From Centropus unirufus (taxonomy: Eukaryota > Chordata > Aves > Cuculiformes > Centropidae), in the NCBI GenBank assembly GCA_013397695.1, contig VYZI01000184.1, positions 562,124 through 626,123 on the forward strand: 64,000 nucleotides of DNA. The letters run 5' to 3'. How positions within the stretch are numbered: the stretch's first letter is position 1; each line of letters begins with the position of its first letter. Below, piece by piece: positions 25,501 to 37,500 of this stretch. A program made the position numbers and the translations under genes. The notes below the pieces were generated by a model that was not told the DNA's origin, did no database searches, and saw only the letters and a program-made list of their open reading frames with translations.

Positions 25501-28500
25501 AGCTTTAAAATAAATGTTACTCTTGAGCTGTTTTACATTGAGCTATAAATAGTTTAAGGGAAATGAATGGGAAAGCAGATGGTGCCAAGTATGCTTTGCA
25601 ATTGGCAGGGCAATGAAAAATTGTTTAAATTTGCTTATGCCCCTGCAGGTCTCTGTAAACAGAGCCTAAAATGGCTTGATTTTGAAGTAAGCCTAGAAAA
25701 AGTCATTTCAGTGAATAGCGCGCCATGGCAAAGGCATAAATCTGTGTATTCCACTGAAAATCAGGAGTGTACATATTCCTCGTTCACCCTCTGAATTCTC
25801 ACTTTCACACTTAATTGAACTTGAAGGCAAATTTTCCATTAGCTCAGATTTTTTTTTTTGTTTTCATGCTTTAAAACCCCAAATAGAATTTTTTAGAGAC
25901 GCAAGAAATTCCTTAAAGCATTTGTAAAGCAAACGCTGCAGAATGGTCCTGGCACGAGAGGAAGAAGTTTAATCAATTATTGTATTCTCATTGTGCTGGA
26001 TGGCGTGTGTAAAATGAAGGATGTGAGTGATGGTGAAAGGGCAAATTGGATTTTTAGTAGCTAATTTAATTATTCAAAGTAATTCCAGGCAAATTCTGTC
26101 ATGCTAAGCAGTCTGTGATTATTACTTTGGCAGAAAAAAATAGTGCATGTTAAGAAAAAAATAGCACTTGTCCTCCATGTGACTGGGGGCAGGGAAGCGC
26201 CTTTGGAATTCCCCCCGTCATGGTTTTTCTCTGCAAGCACAGTTGCCTGGAAAACCCGCTTTTCGGTTTTATCCATTTGATTTACAGTTAAAGAACTGGA
26301 GGAACTGGGGCTTTGCTTTATGACCTTGAGGTTTTGCAAGATCTGTGGTGGTTTTGAGTCTCCAGCTTCAGCCTGAGCGTAACTGTACTTTGTGTCTTCC
26401 TAATTTACTGCAGCACTTCCCAAGTGCTTTGGGGAGCGTGCATCGTTTTGACAGATCACAAAGTACTGTAGAAAAATACACATTTTCCAAACTGCAGCTA
26501 TTCAAGATGCCTTTTTTTTTGTATTTTTTTCTTTTTCTATTTTTTTAAATAATCTGTATTTATCTACAGTGCTGAGCAGCTTTTCAGTTGGAGCAAAAAG
26601 CCCCCCTACCCTCTATTTTTGTTACCAATACACCTTTCCTATCAAATGAAATCGTATGCCCTTGGAATAAAAGCTTACAGGAGAATATTTTTAAGTATGA
26701 TCAATGAATTTAAAGGGTTAAACTTTATGTTCACTGAAGTAATGAAATGCAGAAGAAATACGGTTTTAAAACTTTTTGAGGTGAGGCTGTTTGTCTCCGT
26801 TCTGCCCTTTCTAAGGGATGTGCTATCCGAGAAAGGAATTTCCCTCCTTTTTTTTTTTGTCTTATGTTGTAATCTTAATCCACTAATCTTAACCATCTCA
26901 TCAGTGATGAGATCTGGGGGATCTTTCTAGGCTGTTTCGCCTGATTATAGGGGTCTACATCTTGTTTATTCCCGATGCAGAGTAAAGGTTTCTGAATAAA
27001 GGAAGCAGAGCGACATTAACAGCCATAACACACAAAGAAAAAAAAAAGAAAAGGTGACATCTTCAGTATTTTTTAGCCAAGTTAAGCAAATCAATTCCTC
27101 TGTTAGGATTTATTCCCACTGTCAGGGTATGGCTTAGCTGCTTTTTTAGGCGTGGTGGGGATTCATCTTGAAGGGGAATTGGGTGCCAGCTGACCAGGTT
27201 TTGCTCCTGGGTCCCCAGTCATTCCTTTTTGCTTTCCGGGCCTCAAATTACCATTTTCCTTTGCCAGTGTCTTGTCTGACTGTGACAAATGGTGCTGCCT
27301 GGGGAACTGCATCGGTGTGAAAGTTCTGGAGGAGAAGAGTTATCAGGCATCTGATACCCAAGTTATTTTATATGCCCTAAGGAGGCGCCTGGATCCATGA
27401 GATCCCTAACGTAGCAGTCAAAACCTCAGCTGTGCTTCCTATTCCCAGGGTGTCTCCCTGTGTGGCTCGCTGTCTTGTAAGCATACACACTTTTTCTTTT
27501 CCCGTTGTCTGGAATTGCCCTCCAGGGAGCAGGTGGGTTCATGGCTTTCAGCTGAGCTTTGCTCCAGCAACGCCCTGGTTTCCCTGCATGGCCTGATCCT
27601 GCAGAACTGACCGTGTCATTCAGGAAACCTCACCTTCCCGCTCCTCTCGCCATACAAAATCCAGGCTGCTTTATGGATTTGAAGAAGAGTGGTGTGGGTA
27701 GCAGAGCACGTGCACGAGAAGCTGTGGTTCTGTGGCTGTTCCCTCCTCTGCCTAGCCCGTGTGACTAACCAGCGTTTTGGAAAAGAATCACAAAAATCAC
27801 TCCGCATTCCACAGGGTTGTGTTTTCCAACTTTGAAGTGCACAGACACACTGAAAATGTAAAGAAACTGAAAAAAAAAATAATCAGAAATAAACCACCGC
27901 CACCACCCCTTTTTTTTCTCTCCTTCGCCAGCTACCATCAAGCAGCGAGCGGTCCGGTCTGGTCAGGTGGATCCTGAACTGGGCAGAATGCTGTGATTGT
28001 CTTGAATCACTTGGAAGAGCTCTGCGGGATTTTTTGCATCCTTCCCCCTCCCCCCAAAAATATTGCCAATGGACAAAAGCAACGATGAAAAGCCTTAATC
28101 CAAAGGCTGGCTTCGTACAGAAGGATTATTAAAAGGCGTCAAAATTAAATGAAATGTCCCGCTGTCTCAGCCATAAACCATGACAATAAAAGCAGGATAA
28201 ACCCCTCTTTTGTTCCTTACTAGTTTTGCAATTAGTTCACTTTTATCCTACGGAGAGGCTGCATGAAAGACCTTGTTATTTGTGGCCGTGATAAAATATG
28301 CTGGCTCAGCCTGCCTGAAGAAACAGAAGCCTTGGCAGGAATGCTGATTACCATGACAATCTAAGCAGTCCGGAGCTGTGGTTTGTGTGCGTTTTATCAT
28401 AAAGATACAAAGCATGTCCTGGATGGGGGAAAAGCTGATAACATCGTCATGACTCAGGAGGTCCGATTGTCCTTGCAAGATTTTTTTATATTATGTTACC

Positions 28501-31500
28501 TGAAGAGGGGGCAGGGGGAACCCTTATAAACTTCACGTGTATTTTTCCAGCGTATTTATAATGTGTTCCCATGTGTATCTATTTTAGCATTTATTTTTAT
28601 GCTATAGTTATGTTGTTTTTTTAATAACATTTTAAATATATTCTTGAACACCTGTAGAAAAGATAGGCATCCATCATAGGTTTGGGAAAGAGCATGGAGG
28701 AGGAAGGTCATCTGGGCCAAGAATGACAGATGACAGTTCTGCCTCTGGGGGGACCTCTGATGAGAGTTTCTCCTCTAGAAGGTGGGAGAGCAGCCAAGAA
28801 AAGTTTGGAGAGGGAGGGATTAAGCCTTTTTGTTTTAAGGAGCTTTGGTGAAGGCTTCTTCAAACAATGTGGAGGTCGGTGGATTTGAACATCACTCCCT
28901 ACAGCTGCTCTGGCAGTTCCTCATTGCCTTCCCACTCTTCCAGCAGTTGGAAGGCAATGAGGGGGTTAAATCTTTGTGAGTTCTTCAGGCTCCTGTGGGT
29001 AAAACCAACAGGATCGGAGGAAACTGTCTGGCATCTCTTCTGGCTTTCGCCCCCAGCCCTGTACGTAGAGCAGGGTCTTCACAAGCAAAGAGAAAAATAC
29101 ACCCCACGCTCGCACTTCCCATGTCAAGGTGGGATTATTTCAGGCATTACTTCTTGGAAGGAAAGTAGGGAAAAGTTGTCTCCATTTCCCAAAGCGTACC
29201 TTTTGCGTGGTTATAAGGGTAATAGCGTGTTGCATCAGGTCATTGGTATGAAAGTAGACTGAAAGAGTAGGCTGAAAAGTCTGACATAGAAAGGAAAAAT
29301 AACTTGAAGTTACAAAGTCCCAAAGGCCTTGTACAAATAAATTGATCTGTGAACTTTCCTTGTTAAATGAATGGGCTGCTTAAGTTTTTACTAAAAATGC
29401 TTTGATTTTGGTTCTGGTTTGTTATGACAAAAGCAAGTGTCTTTGCATTATCGTAATTGCTTCCCAAGTAGTTTCGTTGTTTGCACTGAAGGGTTTATTG
29501 AAAATTGCATGACATTCTCACCATGTCAAGGAGCTTTTGTTCTGTTCCAGTAACCTAAAAATCTAAAGGTTCATTGTATAAGCTTCATTCCTAATGTGGA
29601 GCACTTGTCCCATGAAACCATTATTTAGGGCAAACAACCAAACGTGTGTCTTTTTGCACAGTTCTGGAGCGTGAACCACAAGGCACCAACACAAACGCTG
29701 AAGAGGAGGATGAGGGGGAACAGTTTGACTTTGACAGTGGAGATGAGATACCAGAAGCAGACAGGCAAGCCCTCGTTCCACCTTCTCGAGATCTTGAGAA
29801 TAACACAGAGCACCAAGAGTCTAATGCCTCAGGTAAGCCAGCCCATGGTTTAGCCTCAAGTCTAAACAGTCTGGAGTGATTCCAGGATGTTTTTTCTTGA
29901 CAATGCAATACAAACCCTTGTCAAAAGAGGTTTCCACGGGAATATCACACACGTGATTTAAATATCTCTGCTAATTACACTCATGGTAGTTTTGACAAGG
30001 CAAATGACTCGCAGGGTAGTGGTTAATGGTTCCATGTCCAGATGGAGATCCGGGACTCGTGGTGACTCAATGATCTGTACTGGGAGCTGTGCTGGTTGAT
30101 ACCTTGAATGATTTAGACAGCGAGATTGAGTGCAGACTCGGCAACTTTGTAGATGTCACCAGGCTGAGCGGTGAAGTTGCCACACCAGAAGGATGGGAGG
30201 TCATCCAGAGCGACTGGGACAAGTTGGAGAAATGGGCCTGTGTGGACCTCAGGAGGTTCAACAAGTGGAAATGCAAGGTCCTACACGTGGGTCGGGGCAA
30301 TGTGCAGTTTCCATATAGGATGGGGGGTGATGTGATTGAGGAATCCCTGTGAAGAAGGGTTTGGGGGTGCTGATTGATTATACGCTTGACTTGAGCCAGC
30401 AATGCTCACTCACAACCCAGAAACCAATGGTGTTGGTTCCTGGGCTGCATCAAAAGCAGCTTGGCCAACGGATTGAGGGATTCTGCCCCTCTACTCCTCT
30501 CTTGTGAGACCCTACCTGGAGTCTTGTCTCCAGTTCTGGAATTCTTATTATAAGAAGGACCTGAAACTGTTGGAACAGGCCCCCAGGAGGGCTACAAAGG
30601 TGATCCGAGGGCTGAAGCACCTCTGCTATGAGGCCAGACTGTGAGTGTTGGGGTTGTTCAGCCTGGAGAAGACTCTGGGGAAACTTTATAGGGGCCTTCC
30701 AGTACCTGAAGGGGCCACAGGAAAGCCGGGGAAGGCCTTTTTACAAGGGCATGGAGTAACAGGACGATGAGGGGGCTACAAATTGGAGAGGGGGAGATTT
30801 AGACTGGACATTGGGAAGAAATTCTTCACAGTGAAGGTGGTGAAAGACTGGCCCAGGTTGCCCAGGGAAGCTATGGCTGCCCCATCCCTGGAGGTGTTCA
30901 GGGCAGGTTGGATGGGGCCTAGAGCCTGGTCCAGAGGGAGGTGTCCCTGCCCTTGGCACGGGAGTTGAAACTGCATGACCTTTAAGGACCTCTCCAACCC
31001 AAACCATTCTATGAAATGGGTATCACAGGTAATTCCTGTGAGGTTTCCCATCCAAGTGTGACATCCAAACCAATGGATTGGATGTTCTCGGTCACGGTGC
31101 TATGCTACAAGAAAACCTAATGCATTTCTAGTGGTCTGTGAATGGCTCAGGATAAGTTTTTTTCACATCCAGACTTGCTGGTTGCTCTCAAGATGACATG
31201 CATAAAAATAAATGGAGTCTGAATATGAATTTTGTTCATAAACAGAAGTCTTGTTTTATTAAACATTAAATAATTTGTTCCACCACCTGCAGATGTTTCT
31301 AGTGCTGAGGTGTAGCCTGGAATTTAAGCACCATGTTCCCTTGAAAATCTGTTGCTCATTCCCCCTTTTGTGAAGTTGTACTTCCAGCCCCGAAACATTT
31401 GCTTGCCTGGGAAGCTGTTCTGCAGCTTCAGAGCTGTTTATGTAAAAAAGAGGAAAACTTTCAGTATTATTTTCTTTCCCCTTTCCATAGCAGAACATTT

Positions 31501-34500
31501 TCAAGGCTGGTCTTTGAGGAGTGCTTCTCCAGCAAATATTTTCTCTTCTCATAGCTATTCCAAAATATTTCTTGTATTTGTGTTTATTTTTGTGATCCAA
31601 ATTCATCCAGACTTTAACCTCCAAGGTTTAAGGCTGTTTTGCTTGTTGTCAGCACAGCGCTGAAAAGAGGACGCTGGGTACTTGTCAGAAATCCTCCAAT
31701 TCAAAATCAAGTCATTTTGTCCCATAGACGTCCTTGAAACCCAGCTTGTTCTGCTGCTGTTGCCTTCCCTGTCTATAAAATGGGGAGGGTTGCACTACTG
31801 TGCGGGAATTTTGTGAGTCACAGATTGCGAAGGACTTGTGTAGTAAGGGTCATATCAGTGTTTCGGATATTTGCAAACAGCAACATTAAGTGGCCTGAGC
31901 AGGTATAAAAAATAGAACTAATCTTGTTTAATTTTTCAACTCAAGGGGCCGATGATTTAGAAAACATCGAGAAGCTACGAACATCAGAACCTCCTGCAGG
32001 AGGCACTCCAGCCAAAGTAAACCCCTATTCAGTCATCGACATCTCACCAATGCAAGATAAGGATCCGTCCTCATCACCAGAACCAAGTCCTCAAGATGAA
32101 TGTGCAAGTCCAACCTTGTCTGGTGGATATTCTGTTCCTGTCCCCTGTGGCTACGCTGTGCCATCCAATTTGCCTTTGATCCTGCCAGCCTACTCCAGTC
32201 CCGTCATAATCCGCAGTGTTTCTGTGGATGAGGAAGGTATTGTGTATTATGTATTTATGCATCTTGCTTTATTTCATGGCGAATCCTTGTTTAAAGTCAG
32301 GTACCTGTGCTGTTTGTTGACTGGCAACCACCTTCCCCGGGCAGTGAGGGACCTGGAGGTGTTGGTTGACAGCGGCTGAACATGAGCCATCAGTGGCCCA
32401 AGTGGCCAAGAAGGCCAATGGCATCTTGGCTTGTGTCAGAGACAGCGTGGCCAGCAGGAGCAGGGAGGTGATTCTGTCTCTGGATTCAACACTGGTGAGG
32501 CCACACCTCAAATCCTGGTGTCAGGTTTGGGTCCCTCACTCCAAGAAGGACATTGAGGTCCTGGACCATGTCCAGAGAAGAGGGAATTGGAGTTACTCAG
32601 GCTGGAGAAAAGGAGGCTGAGGGGAGACCTCATCCCTGCCTCTAACCCTGAAAGGAGGGTGTGGAGAGGTGGGTGCTGGGCTCTTCTCCCAAGGGACAGG
32701 AGATGGGACAAGGGAAAATGGCTTCAAGCTGTGCCAGGGCTGGGTCAGATTGGATGTTGGGAAAAAATTCTTCACTGAAATAGTGATCAAACACAGGCAG
32801 AGGCTGTGGTATCAGCTGTGGCTGATCTCCCACAGGCAGAGGGAGGTGGTTGAGTCCCCATCCCTGGAGGTGGTTAGAAGATGGGTCCATGGGGTACTTA
32901 AGGATATGGTTTAGTAGTTGGCAGGAACACTTGGACTCAGTGATCTCAAAAGTTTTTTTCCAATCTGGTGATTCTATAATTCTATGTAAATGCTTGTGTA
33001 GCACTCAGCCTGGAATTGTGTGGGAGATTTTGTCACAAAATTGAAAAAGAACTCTATCCTGCAGTATGAACTAAAATTTCTTGTCAGACTTGGAGAAAAA
33101 AATGTCTGTTTATTAAAAAAAAAAAAGAAACCTTACTAAAGATGCGTAAGGAAAAATGAATATATGGGGTCAGTTCTTTCTCATCGTTTAAGATAGTGAT
33201 GCTTGGCCTCAGTTTTGCTGGCACTGCAGAGCCGTGTACAGCACAAGAGAGGGAGCTGCTGCCTTATCTTGCCATCAAGAATGATTAATGCTAATTCCCT
33301 TTTAGTGTAATGCATTTCCAGAGCCATAGTTCAGTGTTCAAGCCAATGGGTTTCTTCTTACACTTTATCGTGCTTCATCAAGGTCCTGGCAGAGTTCCTG
33401 TCCCTTCTACCTTTTATTGTATGTGCTTCTGTTTGTTTATTTCCCAATTCTTGTGGATTTAGAGTAGCTGCGGGACTTCTTTTCCTGGACAATTTGATGA
33501 AAAATTCAGTTTGTTCTGTCATACAATTTAGACAGAAGAGGGAACTTGAAAGGGAAATAACTGTGAATTATTACAGAAAGAAGAACGGTCCCCCATCTCT
33601 TAACCAAAATTGACAAAGCTGACAGCTTTAATGTCAAGAGAGCAGAAGGAACAAAAAGCTCATGCCCACGTTTTCTTTCTTGTGTTTTGAATATGCTATT
33701 CTTTAGCTAGACAGCAATGCTGCTGTAATTCCATGTACTCTGATACTTTTTTTTTTGTTTCTTTTCAGCCTGGAATTTTGGCAAGTAAAAGCTAACGTGT
33801 TTGTGGGGTTGTTACTGCCTGTAGAGGAATATGTGATGGAGAGATCAGAATTAAATACATCTGACATTGTAATTTCCTCTTAACAGCTCTTATACCAAAT
33901 GGCTGCATCTCTGAATTCTTTCATGTGCAAAAATTGATAGTATGAAGAAACTTGTAATTTTTTTTAAGATTTGTTTAAGAATAATAATATTGTACAGAAG
34001 GAGATTATTCATTAGCAGTGAACTAGGAAAATTCATTTCTTACGCTAAAATGTACTATTTGAACCACACTGACATTTTATTCCAAGCATTTTGGTGTTGA
34101 TATAATTATTTTTTTCTACTCAGCAGGTGTGCAGTCAGCGACTGAAGAATGTCATTGTAATTCTGTCAACTCCGAGGAGCCTCAAAATAGGTGATTGCCA
34201 GATTAACATGTTCTAATGATCTGTAAAACCTTAATGACTAAGAAAGCTTAAAGTAGATATTTTATTTTTTCCTATGTGATGATTCCATATTTGATTATTT
34301 TCATTTTCTGAACATGGTGACTGATTGTGTACCAGAAGTAGCACTGGTTGAGGTCTTGCGTATGTAACTGCGCAGGATATTTTCTAAGGAGCTAGGTTTT
34401 GTTTTCATAGAGTCATAACGATGTCAGCTTCAAGAGGCTGCTGGAATCTTGTAGTCCAGCCTGGTGCTTTCAGCAAGACCACTGCCAAAAAACCATTAGA

Positions 34501-37500
34501 TCAACCATGACCTTGGTAACTGAGCCTCGAAACCTCCAAGAATGGAGACGTTGCAGCTTTCCTGAGCTTTCTTCCTGCTATAATACCCTTTGGTGAATTT
34601 TTATTTATTATTTTTATTAATTATTATTAATTATTTTTTATTAATTATTATGATGTCGAGACCAAATTTTTTAATATGCAGTTATTTGGTTGACCGTTCC
34701 CCCTCATGTATCATGCGGTACTGAAAAGATCAGCCAGCAAAATTCTTTTTGAGATTGGAAGGAGGAGTTTTTTCAATTTCTTTACTAAAATTGTCAGGCT
34801 GTTTAATTGAATAGATTCTTAATCTCATAATTGCATACTGAAGCCAAGTTTTTAAGTAGACAGCAACCTTTGAGTAGGAGCTGGAAGGCAGCAAGTTATT
34901 TATTGTCTTGTCTTGGCATTTGTTTGAAAACGTTGTGGTGCAGCTTTTGATGCTTTTATTTTATGGTGTTCTTTTCAAGTGAAGATAACCAAGCCAAGAG
35001 AGAGGATGATGCTCTGGCCAAATGGGTTGCAGATCCTGCAAACACAGCATGGATGGAAAGTAAGTATCAGTGAGCAACTGTAAAAGAAGCTCAGTTTTAA
35101 GTTGTGATTAACAGTATGTGTGTATCTATATGCACATAAACACTGTACAGGAATGTCCATGTTCACTTTTCTTGTATATATTCAGACATGTTCCAGAACC
35201 AAGTTTCACCAGTTAAAACATTCAGCAGTGTAATAAAATTCAACGTTTTGAAAGAAAGTTAACATTCACCTTTCCAGGGAGCTCTTTTTGGAGTCTATGG
35301 AATCATTTGTCACTGTCTTAAGGAAATAATTTGGTTTCATCCGCACATGTGCAGTGAAAATTTGCTCAAGTTCAGAGTTTTCCCTGTGACGGTATGTGAC
35401 ATTTTTGTTCTCGGGCAGTAACTGGCAAATAAGTTCCTGGAGAGTCTGGAAGAGAAGGAATTGCCACTCTTTCTTAGTGTGTGCACTTGTCTCTTGGCTG
35501 GCAGCTGCATTTTAAGCTTGACAGAGACCATGTGGTTTGAGGACAGGTGGTTTGTCCTGCCTGTTCTCAGCTTTTCATGCTGGGCTGGAGGTTTACTTCT
35601 GCCTCTTCATGCACTACTGTGATCATTACGTTACTTGAGTTTGGTCCTCTTTAAAGAAGGCGCTGTTACAGCTTTTCTACTGCCTTTTAGGAAGGCAAGG
35701 AGCAGCCCTTGACAAGCACAGAACATACCATAGTGCTTTAAAAAGGAAGGAGAAATTTTGGCTATTGAAGTGGTTTTCTGTTTCCAGGCTACCAAAGGTC
35801 ATCATAAAGAATGCAGACAAATTGGTGTGAAATTTCACAATAACCTTACACTATTGTTGTGCGTAATTGCATTATTTCATAGAATTAGAATCACCAGGTT
35901 GGAAAAGACCTTTGAGATTATTGAGTCCAACCATACCTGTCTACTACTAAACCATATCCCTAAGGCCCTCATCTACCCTTCTTCTAAACCCCTCTAGGGA
36001 TTGGGACTCCACCACCTCCCTGCACAGCCCCTGCCAGTGCCTGATGACCCTTTCAGTGAAAAATTTTTCCTTAATATCTAATCAGAACCTGCCCTGGCAC
36101 AGCTTGAGGCCATTCCCCCTTTTCTTATCGCTGTCACTTGGGAGAAGAGCTCAGCACCCACCTCTCCACAGCCTCCCTTCATGGAGCTGGAGGTAGTGAT
36201 AAGGTTTCCTCAGCTTTCTCTTCTTTAGGCTAAACAACCCCAATTCTCTCAGCAGCATCTTGTAAGCCTTGTTCTCCAATCGCTTCCCCAGCTTTGTCGC
36301 CTTTCTCTGGACACGCTCCAGAATCTCAACATCCTTCTTGAGTCAGGGGCCCAGAACTGAACCCAGGATTCAAGATGCAGCTTCACTGGTGCCAAATCCA
36401 GGGGCAGAACCACCTCCCTGGACCTGTTGGCCATGCTGTTTCTGAATGATGATTAGATTTATCGGCAAAATGCCTGTGGCGAAGGAGCCATATCTCCATT
36501 GTATGCATATGTAACAATATAACCAACATTCATTAGAATATAATAGAATATTTCGCTTGGAAGGGCCCAACAACAGTCATCTCACCCAACTGCTTAACCC
36601 CTTCAGGGCTGACCCAAATCACTCTTTACAACCACCTAAAAAGAGGTTGTAGCCAGGTAGATGTTGCTCTCTTCTCCCAAATAACAAATGATAGGATGAA
36701 ACGAAGCCTCAAGTTGTGCCAGGGTAGTTTAGACTGGATATTAGAAAATACTGCTTCACCAAATAAGGTTGTCAAGCTCAAGCTGCTTAGGGAAGTGGTG
36801 GAATCATCACCGCTGGAGGCATTTAGAAGACACATAAATGTGGTGAGTTGGCAGTGTTTGGGAGTTCATGGTTGGACTTAGTGATCTTAAATGTCTTTTC
36901 CAACCTGAATGACTGTATGAAAAGCTGAAGCATGTTATTAAGGACATTGTTCAAATGCCTTTTAAACACTCTTTCTTGGTCCCATTCCAGTTTTAGGGTG
37001 TTTCTCATTTGACTTTTTTTTAATGTGTTTTGCTTTTAGATCCAGATGAAGTAATTTATGATGATGTGCCAAGAGAAAATTCCGACTCTGAACCAGGTTG
37101 GAGGTCTTTGTAATACAGGTCACATTGAAAGCACTGTCAGATGGAATTATGTTGATGTATATTGTATAGATAAGTTAATTAAGTACCTAAAATATATGTA
37201 AATAGAATTAAAACTGCATCAATAACTGGTAGGTCTTACAGACTTCAGAATTAAACTAACTTTTGAAAGGCTTTGTCTCAGCATCTACACTGCTCTTTTT
37301 AGAAGATGAATTCTGTTTTTATTGTGTAGATATGGCCCAAAATGCTTGAAATATTCTGTATATTAGAGAATTACAGTGTTGGGTGTCGTAGCTGTAGCGA
37401 CCTAAACAGTGCAAGGCGGTTAGGAAAAGTGAGTTTGAAATAAATAATGTATGATAATGCATGATTGTCATGGCTATACAAAACTGCTCTGATCTTGTGA

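Larger units (their letters stand above)
10594..29661 (+). other. ARHGEF10: Intron 2 of ARHGEF10 (largest intron, ~19 kb)
   Basis: It contains CR1 copies at about 11563-12240, 13160-13512, 13845-13965, 16193-16905, 18681-19215 and 21601-22370. From 22371 to 29661 no CR1 is evident. That 7.3 kb stretch is AT-rich with simple AAT repeats near 24952-24983 and repeat-free blocks at 22560-22860, 25560-25990 and 28040-28470 that may be regulatory. I see no coding exon in it. Open frames here are short, overlap in several frames and match nothing I recognise. Confidence 0.65.
34191..34979 (+). other. ARHGEF10: Intron 5 of ARHGEF10
   Basis: It contains a diverged, antisense CR1-like fragment near 34408-34600 followed by a TTA-rich simple repeat at about 34600-34652. 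Nothing else is recognised. Confidence 0.65.
35060..37039 (+). other. ARHGEF10: Intron 6 of ARHGEF10
   Basis: It holds an antisense CR1 copy (about 35877-36450), a short CR1-like piece (about 36536-36625) and a sense CR1 copy (about 36635-36920) ending ~120 bases before exon 7. The part from 35060 to 35876 shows nothing recognisable. Confidence 0.65.

Noticed and set aside
28867..29262. 131-codon open frame on the + strand in intron 2
   Set aside because: No recognisable domain, no splice context linking it to ARHGEF10 in frame, and it spans the inverted repeat; probably chance.
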